64,000 bases of DNA from positions 1 to 64,000 of the forward strand of contig JAOPXN010000073.1 of the NCBI GenBank assembly GCA_025965155.1, in the 5' to 3' direction. Position numbers and translations under genes: made by a program. The DNA is from Propionibacteriaceae bacterium (GTDB taxonomy: Bacteria; Actinomycetota; Actinomycetes; Propionibacteriales; Propionibacteriaceae). Below are positions 34,421 through 42,978 of this stretch, piece after piece (positions within the stretch are counted from its first letter, which is position 1; each line of letters opens with the position of its first letter). The notes under the pieces were generated by a model. It had not been told where the DNA came from, did not search any database, and worked only from the letters and a program-made list of their open reading frames with translations.

Positions 34421-34939
34421 TCAGTAATAGAGTTTCCACGCCTTGCGATACGGGGCAGAGTAGCTGAAGTAGGTCGGTGCCGACGTCTGGCAGTTTGAAT
34501 ACATATAGTATCGCTTCATTGTGACGCGCTCGCGATAAATTCCGTAGTCGCCCTTCAGCGTGCTGTGGGGCTTCACCGAAGATGTCGCGGTAACACCGGT
34601 AGCAGCCGTCATGGTTTTCGTGATGCTCGCATTGACAGTCCCGGAAACCTTGGCGAAGACGGCGGCGCTGGCCTCGGCGGTCAAGGAGATTCCGGCTGTC
34701 GCTGCGACCGATCCGCCAGAGTCAGCCCGGAAAGATCCATGGATGGTACGCCCAGTTCCATTTACTACCGCGTAGCGGTCGAAAACCTTCATCCTGTTTG
34801 GCTCGTTTCTGTGCACCGCATAGGCCCAGCCTTGGTCGCAGGCGGGGCCGGCTTGTGCGGCCGGGGCCGGAACAACCGCAAACATTGAGAACGCCGCTAG
34901 AGAGGCCAACGCGGTGGAATGGAGACGGACGCGGAACAT
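34421..34939 (-). CDS. Secreted protein with alternating beta/Ala-Thr-rich core
   Basis: A 172-aa protein starting at ATG 34939 after a GGAGAGAAT site. The signal peptide (ALASLAAFSMFAVVPAPAAQ) is followed by a short domain with CDQGWAYAVHRN, then about 60 residues of alternating small/hydrophobic and Ser/Thr residues (GGSVAATAGISLTAEASAA, then VSGTVNASITKTMTAATGV), and an aromatic end rich in Tyr (YYMYSNCQTSAPTYFSYS). Two Cys lie near the two ends. The middle resembles the amphipathic beta hairpins of aerolysin-type proteins, but sequence alone does not establish that. It is convergent with the preceding secreted protein and also of lower GC. Confidence 0.7.
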   Translation of the reverse strand: MFRVRLHSTALASLAAFSMFAVVPAPAAQAGPACDQGWAYAVHRNEPNRMKVFDRYAVVNGTGRTIHGSFRADSGGSVAATAGISLTAEASAAVFAKVSGTVNASITKTMTAATGVTATSSVKPHSTLKGDYGIYRERVTMKRYYMYSNCQTSAPTYFSYSAPYRKAWKLYY

Positions 34940-35174
34940 AGGATTCTCTCCTTGCTGGAGAATCAAGACGCCGGACGAGGGTCGACACGGCGATGATCTC
35001 GTGCTTACTGCGACGCTACCTGAACCGCAGAAGCGCTGCATGATTGCGTGGAAGTTACCTAACCGCCTACCAGCCGGAACGATTGTTGCCTCAGACCCAC
35101 GCTTGTGATCAGTGTCCCAGCGGGTGCGCGCGGAAGCCAGAGATGATCATGCTGCGGAGTAGTTGGTCAGTTGG

Positions 35175-36143
35175 TCAGAAGCCAGTCGGCAGATGCGGGC
35201 CGTACGGCTCTTCCAGGGCCCGGATCTCGTCGTCGGTGAGCTTGACGTCGAGCACTGCCACTGTGTCGGGAAGGTGATGGGGCTTGGTTGCCCCGACGAT
35301 AGGCGCAGTGACGACGGGGTTGTGCAACACCCAGGCTACTGCGACGTGCGCCATCGGGATGCCGCGACCTTTGGCGACCTGCTGGACGGCATCCACGATG
35401 GGACGGTCACTGTCGATGTCGAACCGTCGGCCGACAGGGTCATTGTCAAAGCGGTGAGTGTGCTCACCCCACGGTCGAGCAAGCCGGCCCTTCGCCAGCG
35501 GGCTGTAAGGAATGCTGCCGACACCCTGGTCGGCGAGCAGACCGAACATCTCGCGTTCCTCTTCGCGTTGCATCAGGTTGTACTGATTCTGCATGGAGAC
35601 GAACCGGGTCCAGCCGTGCAGATCGGCTGCGTGCTGCATCTTGGCGAACTGCCAGGCCCACATCGAGGAGGCGCCGATGTAGCGCGCCTTGCCCGCCTTC
35701 ACGACGTCGTGTAAGGCCTCCATGGTTTCCTCGACTGCCGTCTCGGGATCGAAGCGGTGGATCTGGTATAGGTCGACGTAGTCGGTGCCGAGGCGGGTTA
35801 GTGAGCTGTCGATCTGCTCCATGATCGCCTTACGGGAAAGCCCCGACCCACCCGGACCGTCATGCATTTTGAAGTGCACCTTGGTCGCCAGAACGATCTC
35901 CTCCCGGCGAGCGTAGTGCTTCAACGCATGTCCAACGATTTCTTCCGAGCTGCCCAAACCGTAAATGTTGGCGGTATCCCAGAAGGTGATGCCGAGCTCG
36001 ACCGCCTGCTTGAAGAATGGCTGGGCCTCTTCGTCGCCCAGCGACCACTCGTTGAACCCGCGGGATGTGTCGCCGAAGCTCATACAGCCGAGAGCGATCC
36101 GGCTCACCTTCAGACCCGAGTTGCCAAGACGGGTGTATTCCAT
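35175..36143 (-). CDS. Aldo/keto reductase
   Basis: A 322-aa NADPH-dependent (alpha/beta)8-barrel enzyme. The catalytic tetrad is visible: Asp and Tyr in FWDTANIYGLGSSE, Lys in LATKVHFK, and His in DLYQIHRFD. YTRLGNSGLKVSRIALGCMS is the standard start, so ATG 36143 is used rather than an upstream ATG. It reduces carbonyls such as methylglyoxal or quinone products. It is last in a minus-strand group: MmyB-type regulator, cupin, alcohol dehydrogenase, aldo/keto reductase, with about 110-base gaps before it. Confidence 0.93.
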   Translation of the reverse strand: MEYTRLGNSGLKVSRIALGCMSFGDTSRGFNEWSLGDEEAQPFFKQAVELGITFWDTANIYGLGSSEEIVGHALKHYARREEIVLATKVHFKMHDGPGGSGLSRKAIMEQIDSSLTRLGTDYVDLYQIHRFDPETAVEETMEALHDVVKAGKARYIGASSMWAWQFAKMQHAADLHGWTRFVSMQNQYNLMQREEEREMFGLLADQGVGSIPYSPLAKGRLARPWGEHTHRFDNDPVGRRFDIDSDRPIVDAVQQVAKGRGIPMAHVAVAWVLHNPVVTAPIVGATKPHHLPDTVAVLDVKLTDDEIRALEEPYGPHLPTGF

Positions 36144-36254
36144 GATTGATTCCTTTGGTCGAGGGGTGTCGCGAAGTGAGGCGGGGTCTGGGCTTTGCTG
36201 TCGGGCGGGTTGATCCTCAGGTTGGTCGATCAACGGTCGCCGGAAGGGTGCCGG

Positions 36255-37271
36255 TTACGGGCGCAGCAGGACCTTGATCGCTGTCCGCTGATCCATCGCG
36301 CGGTAGGCGTCGGCGACCTGGTCCAGCGGTAGCTCGAGGTCGAACACCCGGCCAGGTTCGATGCGGCGGTTCCAGACCCGGTCCATCAGGTCAGGCAGGA
36401 ACCGACGTACGGGCGCCGGCCCACCGCGAAGGCCCACGTTGCTGAAGAACATCTCATGCACCGGGAGCTCGACGCCGTGCGGGACACCGACGTAGCCGAC
36501 CAGCCCACCGGGTCGGGTCGACCGGAGGGCCTGCAGGATGGCTTCGCCGGTCCCGACGCATTCCAGCACGGCGTCGGCGCCGACGCCATCGGTGAGGTCC
36601 TTGATCCGTCCGATCCCGTCGTCGCCGCGTTCGGCCACGACTTCCGTCGCGCCGAACTCGAGGGCAAGCTTCTGCCGGTCCGGGTGCCGGCTCATGACGA
36701 TCACTCGATCGGCGCCCAGCTCCGCCGCGGCCAGCACCCCGCACAGCCCGACCGCACCGTCGCCGACGACCGCGACCGTCATGCCCGGTTTGACGCCGGC
36801 GGAGACTGCGGCGAACCAGCCGGTAGCCATCACATCCGACAGGCTCAGCAGACTGGGGATGAGATCCTCTGGCGGGGCCTCGGGAGTAGCGACCAGGGTA
36901 CCGTCGGCAAGCGGCACCCGAATAAACTCGGACTGGCAGCCGTCGTAGCCGCCGCCGTTCTGACAGGCGGACTGAAAGCCTGCCCGGCAGTGGGGACACG
37001 TGTTGTCGGAGGTCAGGAACCCGCCGACGACAAACTGGCCCGGAGTGATCGAAGTGACGTCGGTGCCCACCTCTTCGACGATGCCGCAGTACTCGTGACC
37101 GATCGGCCGGGGCTTGGGGACCTCGTTGATACCCCGGTAGGGCCACAGGTCGGATCCGCAGACGGACGCGGCGACCGTGCGGATGATCGTATCGGTCGGC
37201 TCGATGATCACCGGGTCTGGACGCTCCTCGAAGCGCACATCGCCGGGGGCGTGAAGGATGGCTCCTCGCAT
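36255..37271 (-). CDS. Zinc-dependent alcohol dehydrogenase (TDH-like MDR)
   Basis: A 338-aa medium-chain dehydrogenase. The catalytic zinc site is Cys38 (SVCGSDLW) and His in PIGHEYCG; the structural-zinc loop (TCPHCRAGFQSAC) has three of the usual four Cys, with Asp in the first place. The Rossmann motif is VAVVGDGAVGLCGV. The subgroup acts on alcohols, formaldehyde adducts or threonine. It is preceded by a cupin gene and followed by an aldo/keto reductase, indicating carbonyl or solvent detoxification. Confidence 0.92.
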   Translation of the reverse strand: MRGAILHAPGDVRFEERPDPVIIEPTDTIIRTVAASVCGSDLWPYRGINEVPKPRPIGHEYCGIVEEVGTDVTSITPGQFVVGGFLTSDNTCPHCRAGFQSACQNGGGYDGCQSEFIRVPLADGTLVATPEAPPEDLIPSLLSLSDVMATGWFAAVSAGVKPGMTVAVVGDGAVGLCGVLAAAELGADRVIVMSRHPDRQKLALEFGATEVVAERGDDGIGRIKDLTDGVGADAVLECVGTGEAILQALRSTRPGGLVGYVGVPHGVELPVHEMFFSNVGLRGGPAPVRRFLPDLMDRVWNRRIEPGRVFDLELPLDQVADAYRAMDQRTAIKVLLRP

Positions 37272-37376
37272 GCAGCTGCTCCTTTGTTCTACTGGCGTGG
37301 TTGCTGTTGACGGGTCTTACGGCCGTGCGGGAGAGGCCCAGCTAATGACGGGACTGCTGGGTCGGTCCTCGGTCCG

Positions 37377-37784
37377 CTAGCTGCTGGGGTACTCGTCGGT
37401 GACGTGGCTGCCCCACTCGGTCTCTGGGCCTTGCTGGCCGTCGCCCAGGCTTTCCCACATGGCGAGGTGGGACATGAAGTGCTCCGGGGCGGCGCCGTGC
37501 CAGTGCCACTCGCCGGGTGGGGTGTAGATCGTGTCGCCGGGCCGGATCTGAAGGACTTCGCCGCCGCGGGACTGGACCAGACCGCGCCCGTCGGTGACGT
37601 GCAGGGTCTGGCCGTTCGCGTGGCGATGCCAGGCGGTACGGGCGCCCGGTGCGAACCGAACCAGGTTGACACGCAGGCGGGACGGGGCCACGCCACTGGC
37701 GATGACGTCGTACCAGACGTCGCCCGTGAACATCTCCGCCGGTCCCTTGCTGCTTGGATTCTTAGGCTGGATCTCCACTGTCAC
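37377..37784 (-). CDS. Cupin-domain protein
   Basis: A 135-aa single cupin barrel. The two metal motifs are ARTAWHRHANGQTLHVTDG (two His) and PPGEWHWHGAAPEHFMSH (last His), of the carboxymuconolactone-decarboxylase-associated type. Metal is probably Fe, Mn or Zn. It overlaps the regulator stop by four bases (start 37784), so both are coupled. The family is common next to MmyB-type regulators and reductases. Reaction unknown. Confidence 0.88.
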   Translation of the reverse strand: MTVEIQPKNPSSKGPAEMFTGDVWYDVIASGVAPSRLRVNLVRFAPGARTAWHRHANGQTLHVTDGRGLVQSRGGEVLQIRPGDTIYTPPGEWHWHGAAPEHFMSHLAMWESLGDGQQGPETEWGSHVTDEYPSS

Positions 37785-38683
37785 TCCTGAAGGTCGTGGG
37801 TCTCGAGGTGCTGTGCGTCGGCGTCGGCGTCGGCCCGGTCAAGGGTGGCCGCCCAGGACGCAAGCAGGGTCAGTCCATCGGCGGAGGCCGAACCCGGCGC
37901 GGCGGTGTAGACCACGAGTGACAGCCCCGGATCGGCAGGGAGATCCATCGCCTCGAACGTCAGGTGAAGCTCGCCGACGATCGGGTGATGGATGTCCTTG
38001 AACCCGGTGCGGTGGAAGCGCACGTTGTGGGTGGCCCAGCGGGTTGCGAACTCGTCACTGTGAGTCGACAGCTCCCCGACCAGGTCGGAGAGGCTCCGGT
38101 CGAACGGGTTCCGGCCTGCCTCGCTGCGCAGGATGGCCACCACGTCGTCGGCCGCCCGCTCCCAGTCGAGGAAGAACACGTGAGCGCGCGGGCTGAGGAA
38201 CACGAACCGGGCGATGTTCACCGGACGGGCCGGATCTAGGTACATCTCCGAGTACAGCGCGTAACCGAGGCGGTTTGCGGCAAGGATGTCGCGGCGGCCG
38301 TTCCGAACGTACGCCGGGAGCCCCGCCATGCCGTCGAGAGTCTGTTGGACGCTCGGCCTGACCAGCTGCCGGGTCGGACGACGACGTGCACGGGGGGTGG
38401 TGTTCGCCGCTCGGGCCAGGTCGAGGAGATGAACCCTCTCGGCCTCGTCGAGCTGAAGAGCTCCCGCCAACGCCTCAAGCACACTCTCTGACACCCCGCT
38501 GAGGTTCCCCCGCTCGAGCCGGGTGTAGTAGTCGCTGCTGACTCCGGCGAGCAGTGCGACCTCCTCCCGTCGGAGGCCAGGCACCCGCCGGTTGCCACCG
38601 TAGGCCGGCAGGCCCGCCTGGTCCGGCTGGATCTTGGCCCGCCTGGAGATCAAGAACTCGCGGATCTCGTCCCGGTTGTACAT
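37781..38683 (-). CDS. XRE-family regulator with MmyB-like ligand-binding domain
   Basis: A 300-aa regulator. The helix-turn-helix is at about residues 35-75 (VPGLRREEVALLAGVSSDYY), and the MmyB-like domain follows from 105 (PAYVRNGRRDILAANRLGYA, TRWATHNVRFHRTGFKDIHH). In this family the C-domain binds a small hydrophobic ligand, possibly a fatty acid. It heads the operon with the cupin and dehydrogenase genes and is the probable regulator of that operon. Confidence 0.9.
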   Translation of the reverse strand: MYNRDEIREFLISRRAKIQPDQAGLPAYGGNRRVPGLRREEVALLAGVSSDYYTRLERGNLSGVSESVLEALAGALQLDEAERVHLLDLARAANTTPRARRRPTRQLVRPSVQQTLDGMAGLPAYVRNGRRDILAANRLGYALYSEMYLDPARPVNIARFVFLSPRAHVFFLDWERAADDVVAILRSEAGRNPFDRSLSDLVGELSTHSDEFATRWATHNVRFHRTGFKDIHHPIVGELHLTFEAMDLPADPGLSLVVYTAAPGSASADGLTLLASWAATLDRADADADAQHLETHDLQE

Positions 38684-38756
38684 GCCCTTGACCCTACGGC
38701 GGCTCTCAGCCCTGTGGGAGGCCCTGTCAGTACCTGGGTCACCGGGGTAGACCCGC

Positions 38757-39200
38757 TCAGCGGTTCAACGTGTTCACCACGACCACGCCGTGCGGCCGGC
38801 ACGACACTGGGATGTCCAGACCGCTGGGGACTGTGTCGGTCCCGGCACCGGAGCCGCTGATCTTGTCGCCGTTGCCGATGGACACCTCGGCAACGGCGAG
38901 TACGGGCGGGTTCTCCGACACGACCTTGGTGCCCTTGGGCCAGACGATGGCCCGCCACATCGTACGGGGGTCAATGCTCGTGTCGTTCATGATGGGCTCC
39001 AGCACCCAGCAGCGGTCCTGGGAGACCCATCGGGCGGTGCCCTCCGCAAGCGCCTCACCCCCTTCTTCGGCCGCCCCGATAACCCATGCCCGGACGGATC
39101 CGAGCTCTTCAACCTGGTACGGGGCGGTGCCGCAAGCGCTCAGCGCGCTGACCGCAACCGTCCCACCGAGGATCCAGTTTCGAGCGATGGTGTGCCGCAT
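38757..39200 (-). CDS. Small lipoprotein coupled to a secreted protease
   Basis: A 147-aa protein with a lipoprotein signal: basic start MRHTIARNW and lipobox LSAC near residue 23. The mature part is acidic to neutral, with two Cys (DRCWVLEP and VSCRPHG) that may form a disulfide. The ATG uses the last A of the protease stop (TGATG overlap), which implies translational coupling and a shared role, perhaps control or anchoring of the protease. No known domain was recognised. Confidence 0.72.
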   Translation of the reverse strand: MRHTIARNWILGGTVAVSALSACGTAPYQVEELGSVRAWVIGAAEEGGEALAEGTARWVSQDRCWVLEPIMNDTSIDPRTMWRAIVWPKGTKVVSENPPVLAVAEVSIGNGDKISGSGAGTDTVPSGLDIPVSCRPHGVVVVNTLNR

Positions 39201-40480
39201 CAGTTGAGCAGGATGGAGGCACCGAAGGCGGGCCAGACCTGGTTGAGAGGTGTGAACAGCGAACGGTCCTGGAACTGGATCGGGGTGAAACCTCGGTGGA
39301 CGCCGTAGCCGGCATTGCCGTTGAACCATGGGCCACCACTGTTGCCACCCGTGGTGAAGTGGTGGGTCAGGGCGACGAGGTTGTTGATCCCACCGGCGGA
39401 GACGCCGATCCGGTAGACCGTGTCGCAGGACTTGCCGTTGCCGTACCCGAACTGGCAGATCCACTGACCCAGGATCACGCCGGGCGCCGTGTTGAGCTTG
39501 CGCAAGTCCCGGAAGTCCGCTCGGAACTGGGGCATCTCGTTGGTTGGAGTGTCGTACCACAGCAGGTCGCCGTTGACTCCGATGGTGGAGGAGATGCTCA
39601 TCGCGCTGAGCTCAGAATCGCCGTCGAAGTTCTCGTGGGTGAACCAGCTGGTGCAGTGCTGCGCGGTCAGCATGCCGGTGACGCCGTCCTTGATAACACT
39701 GAAGGCCGAGGTGCAGTCGAGACTCTCGGTGCCTGGGGTCTCCAGCTTGGCCCCGCCGCTGGCGGCCTCGGTCTTGGTCTTGGCTCTGGGATCGAAGACG
39801 ACCTTCAGCTGTGCCGAGCCGGATTTCGTCCCGACCGTATCCGCGGCCAGCTGCCGGATCACCCGATCAGCCTGCGTCGGCTTCGGTTTGGCCACTGTCA
39901 CCTCGATGGACCCGTTCACGATGTCGGCGGCGACGGTTGACTCAGCATTGAACGAATCCGTGGCCTGTCGCGCCACCTCAGCGGTCAGCTGGCTCATCTC
40001 GGTTTCATTGAGCGGCTGGTGCGACGCCACCGTGGCAAGTGTGTGGCTGGGCAGGTTCACCTTCGGCGCCACGCCGGTGAACCCTAGCCAGACGGTGCGC
40101 TTGGCGTGCGAGAGGATGCGCAGCCCGGCATAGGTCTTCGGATACTGCGTGGCGAGTCGTTGGTCCTCGTTGCCGATCACACCTTGCCAGACCAGGTCGG
40201 CGTAGACCTGGTCGGTGGAGCGCTTAGTCTGTCGCGCGATGGTGGAGGCATCCAAACGCAGGGACCTCCGCTCCTGGGCGGCCTTCTCGGTCGCCGTTGC
40301 TTTACCCAGAGAGTGGACATGGACCATTGAGGTGCCCGACCCGCTCGGTTGTGGTGCGCCGCCGCTTTCCGTGGGTGCAGCCGTTGACACAGCCGGCGCC
40401 GTCGCACCGACAACGGCCAGCGCAACGATCGGGACCAGGAGTTTGCGAAGATGGTGCATCGTTGTTGCGTTGGCAGGCAT
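39200..40480 (-). CDS. Secreted trypsin-like (S1) serine protease with N-terminal pro-region
   Basis: A 426-aa exported protein. After a signal peptide (LLVPIVALAVVGATAPAVSTA) comes a pro-region of about 200 residues, then a chymotrypsin-type domain from about residue 250. The catalytic triad reads His275 (LTAQHCTSW), Asp305 (NGDLLWYD) and Ser381 (GGNSGGPWF); Cys pairs flank the His as in streptogrisins. The pro-region resembles the alpha-lytic-protease prodomain only in layout. ATG 40480 is chosen for the GGGAG site 10 bases upstream. It is coupled to the lipoprotein gene that follows. Confidence 0.88.
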   Translation of the reverse strand: MPANATTMHHLRKLLVPIVALAVVGATAPAVSTAAPTESGGAPQPSGSGTSMVHVHSLGKATATEKAAQERRSLRLDASTIARQTKRSTDQVYADLVWQGVIGNEDQRLATQYPKTYAGLRILSHAKRTVWLGFTGVAPKVNLPSHTLATVASHQPLNETEMSQLTAEVARQATDSFNAESTVAADIVNGSIEVTVAKPKPTQADRVIRQLAADTVGTKSGSAQLKVVFDPRAKTKTEAASGGAKLETPGTESLDCTSAFSVIKDGVTGMLTAQHCTSWFTHENFDGDSELSAMSISSTIGVNGDLLWYDTPTNEMPQFRADFRDLRKLNTAPGVILGQWICQFGYGNGKSCDTVYRIGVSAGGINNLVALTHHFTTGGNSGGPWFNGNAGYGVHRGFTPIQFQDRSLFTPLNQVWPAFGASILLN

Positions 40481-41266
40481 GACTAACTCCCGGTTTACTG
40501 CATCCTCAACGTTGATGGCATGCTGAGGATCTCGCTCAGCAATGATTGACCCGAACCTGTGTCCGAAGTCATGCGCAGATGTCAACTCAGGGCCCCCCGG
40601 CCTCTTAACCTATACAGCAAAGTAGGCTCGTCGCGGGTCGGTGTCAAAGTTAATAAAACTCCGACGTCGGCCAGGTCGAAGTGTCGCCGGTACGGCTTAG
40701 GATTAGTCACGTCTGAGCTCCAAGTCGGGCGAAGATCATCGCCGATGATGCTCAGCGCGGCCGTTCCGGGCGGCCGATCTCGAACCAACCCGGCGCCGTT
40801 GGCCACCGGGTGCTCAACCGATGGCGTGGAACCCAGTCGTTGGATCGCTCCCATGCCCCTGATCGGGCCAAAGCGCTTAGGTCTTCAGGTCTGTCGTGAC
40901 CGCGGCACACTGGCGAGCCTGCGTACCCAAGATTGGGTGTGGCCCCGCACTAAGTGGGGATGAAAACTCAAGGCTTAGGAAACCGGAGGAGGGGCTGGAA
41001 CCCCCCGCCATGTCCCCTCCTCCGGCGTGCCGGCCGTCCCGTGGGAAAGACGGCATGCAAATAGAGATACGTAGCATTCCGGCTCGGCGCGATGGTTGAC
41101 CCTGAAAGTTATCAAACTGAAATCTATGCGAGACCCGCCAATGACTGTTCGTCGGCCGCTGTCTGCGCAGAAAGTTAGCCCTGCGACTGGCCGCTCAGGG
41201 CGTCAATTTCCTGGCTTTTTCCAGTGACGGCGTGTTCCTTCACAACTCACGAAACTTCGCAAAACG
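40481..41266. other. Intergenic region with strong hairpin
   Basis: About 785 bases between two genes on the minus strand, without a supported gene. It holds the 12-bp stem at 40983-41025, a small hairpin ACCCAA-GA-TTGGGT at 40925-40938, and the upstream control region of the protease near 40480-40600. Confidence 0.45.
40983..41025 (-). terminator. Hairpin with perfect 12-bp stem, probable terminator
   Basis: CCGGAGGAGGGG and CCCCTCCTCCGG pair perfectly around a 19-base loop. On the minus strand the stem is followed by TTTCC, so it would end transcription of the small membrane-protein operon at 41267-42090, about 240 bases further upstream. A structured regulatory RNA is the other possibility. 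Confidence 0.5.
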
Positions 41267-41563
41267 TTACTGCTTGCGTCCTACGGCGAGTACCGCCATC
41301 AAAGCTACGATAAACGTCACGCCGAGAATGGTGCCCTCAACGCTGTGGCCGATGACAATGAGATAGACGCACGCGGCGAGAAACGCCAGCGTCACAAGGA
41401 CGCCGTAGTTCAGACCTCGGCCGTTCATCTGCACCTCGCGCCGATCGAGGTCGTCGATGCGGTCGAGTTCCTTCTCGATCAGGCTGCGGGTGTCCGCGTC
41501 GGCCTGTGCGTAGACCTGCAGCGGGTCTACGAAACGGTCGGCTCGCGACGGTTGCTCGCTCAT
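41267..41563 (-). CDS. DUF2335-like two-helix membrane protein
   Basis: A 98-aa protein. A coiled-coil-like charged helix (ADTRSLIEKELDRIDDLDRR) precedes two transmembrane helices (VLVTLAFLAACVYLIVIG and ILGVTFIVALMAVLAVG). This layout of an acidic/charged helix followed by a short Gly turn and two helices is that of DUF2335. It overlaps the stop of the upstream gene by four bases (ATGA). Role unknown. Confidence 0.7.
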   Translation of the reverse strand: MSEQPSRADRFVDPLQVYAQADADTRSLIEKELDRIDDLDRREVQMNGRGLNYGVLVTLAFLAACVYLIVIGHSVEGTILGVTFIVALMAVLAVGRKQ

Positions 41564-42090
41564 TCGGTGTTCTCCAGTCGTTCAGGGCCATCGCGTCGGG
41601 TAGCCGGCGGCCAGGCATCCAGCCTGGCTTCGTCGGTGCCAGCGTCTTGGTGGGTGTCCGTGTCTTGGTGGGTGTCCGTGTCGTGGTGAGTTACTGCGTC
41701 GCCGGTCTCGGCGTACTCGGTGCCGGCGTCTTGGTCGGTGTCAGAGGGATCTTGGTTGTGATGCAGACCCGCGCGTGACAACGCCTCCCCGATGCGGCGG
41801 GACCGAGCGTACGGGTCAATGGCATCGATGCGGTGGGTGGCCCGGTACAGACTGTCTTTGACACTGCGTCCTCGGGGTGCTCGCCCCAGCGTGCCGTACA
41901 GGTAGCCCACTCCCTTGGCCAACGACGCGGCGGAGGACCTCGGATGTGACAGTGGTCGGGCGGTCGTCGAGACTCCGGCCTGGTTGTGCGCTAGCAGGCT
42001 GAAAACCACCAACGTGATCAGCCCAGCCATCATTGCGACGGACAGAATCGTCACGAGCGCCGACCATGAATCGTTGCCCACCGTTCCCAC
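41560..42090 (-). CDS. Hypothetical membrane protein with Asp/Thr/His repeat tail
   Basis: A 176-aa protein with one transmembrane helix near the N-terminus (LVTILSVAMMAGLITLVVFS), a middle basic region (YLYGTLGRAPRGRSVKDSLY) and an acidic tail holding a 6-residue tandem repeat (DTDTHQ DTDTHQ), encoded by two exact 18-base copies at 41644-41679. I do not recognise the family. It is coupled to the DUF2335-like gene. Confidence 0.65.
   Translation of the reverse strand: MGTVGNDSWSALVTILSVAMMAGLITLVVFSLLAHNQAGVSTTARPLSHPRSSAASLAKGVGYLYGTLGRAPRGRSVKDSLYRATHRIDAIDPYARSRRIGEALSRAGLHHNQDPSDTDQDAGTEYAETGDAVTHHDTDTHQDTDTHQDAGTDEARLDAWPPATRRDGPERLENTE
41644..41679. repeat. Tandem repeat, two exact 18-base copies
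   Basis: GTCTTGGTGGGTGTCCGT occurs twice head to tail with a further partial, diverged copy (GTCGTGGTG). It codes for the DTDTHQ repeat of the protein at 41560-42090 and could vary in copy number by slippage. Confidence 0.7.
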
Positions 42091-42182
42091 CCCTTTCCTT
42101 GATCACCCTAGCGACAGCGCTGCAACGCCGCCGTCGGCGCGCTGGCTCACAGGCAGATCGACGCAGACCGGGCCGCTGGCGA

Positions 42183-42422
42183 TCAGTCAGCACTGCTGAA
42201 GCGGCCGGCCAGAAAGGTCATCAGCTCTGGATCACTGGAGGTCAGCCGCTGGACCTCCTCACCGCCGTCACAGCGACAGAGCGACACTGTCACCGTGGAG
42301 CGAGTACGCGCAACGACCTGCCAGGTGGCGCCGAAGGCGGACCACCGGCGCAGCAGTTCCATCGGGTTCTCGGCCGCCGGATCATCATCCGCACCCCCGG
42401 GGGCCTCGTCAGTGATGCTCAC
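42183..42422 (-). CDS. Small conserved actinobacterial protein of unknown function
   Basis: A 79-aa protein with the pattern LLRRWSAFGATWQVVARTRS and VSLCRCDGGEEVQRLTSSDP, which I recognise as a widespread unnamed small actinobacterial family; CRCDGGEE and SSDP are the constant parts. The two Cys could bind a metal, but this is not known. The start GTG at 42422 gives the usual length. It diverges from the phosphoesterase gene, with 32 bases between the starts. Confidence 0.65.
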   Translation of the reverse strand: MSITDEAPGGADDDPAAENPMELLRRWSAFGATWQVVARTRSTVTVSLCRCDGGEEVQRLTSSDPELMTFLAGRFSSAD

Positions 42423-42454
42423 GACTCCAGTATCGACCCTGAAAGGATGATCAG

Positions 42455-42946
42455 ATGAGAGTCGTCGTGCTGTCCGACACCCATAGTCCGCGCCGATGGA
42501 AGGGGTGCCCGCCAGCTGTGGCGGCTCAGCTGGAGCAGGCTGACTTGATCTTGCATGCCGGCGACGTCTGTACCGCCGACGTGCTCGAGTTTTTGGCCCA
42601 GTCGGCCCCTGTCCATGCGGTGATGGGTAACAACGACCTGCCGGAGGTGGCCGACTGGGGAGCCCCATCCACGCTGGAACTTGATCTTGAAGGGCTGAGG
42701 GTGGGGATGATCCACGACAGTGGTCCGGCCACCGGCCGGACCCGCCGGATGCGTTCACGGTTCCCTTCCGCGGACCTGGTCGTGTTCGGCCACTCCCATA
42801 TCCCGATGGATGTCGAGGACGACGGGGTACGGATCTTTAATCCGGGTTCGCCGACGGACCGCCGACGCCAACCCCGCGGCACCCTCGGCCTGCTCGACAT
42901 CGCCGACGGAGAGCTCCGGTCCGCCCGGATTGTCGCAGTGACCTGA
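42455..42946 (+). CDS. YfcE/MJ0936-type metallophosphoesterase
   Basis: A 163-aa calcineurin-like phosphoesterase of the small YfcE group. The metal motifs are all visible: Asp8-x-His10 (VVLSDTH), GD in LHAGDV, GNND in VMGNNDLPE, His in GMIHDSG and GHSH in VFGHSHIP. It should hydrolyse a phosphodiester with two Mn or similar ions. The start ATG 42455 is preceded by GGATGA. The short gap to the divergent small gene suggests a common promoter region. Confidence 0.92.
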   Translation: MRVVVLSDTHSPRRWKGCPPAVAAQLEQADLILHAGDVCTADVLEFLAQSAPVHAVMGNNDLPEVADWGAPSTLELDLEGLRVGMIHDSGPATGRTRRMRSRFPSADLVVFGHSHIPMDVEDDGVRIFNPGSPTDRRRQPRGTLGLLDIADGELRSARIVAVT

Positions 42947-42978
42947 GCGCGCGGCCGGTGCGCACCTAGGGTTGTGCC

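Noticed and set aside
40900-41060. Possible riboswitch around the 12-bp hairpin
   Set aside because: No known riboswitch core was recognised, and the hairpin is about 500 bases from the next start codon on the minus strand.
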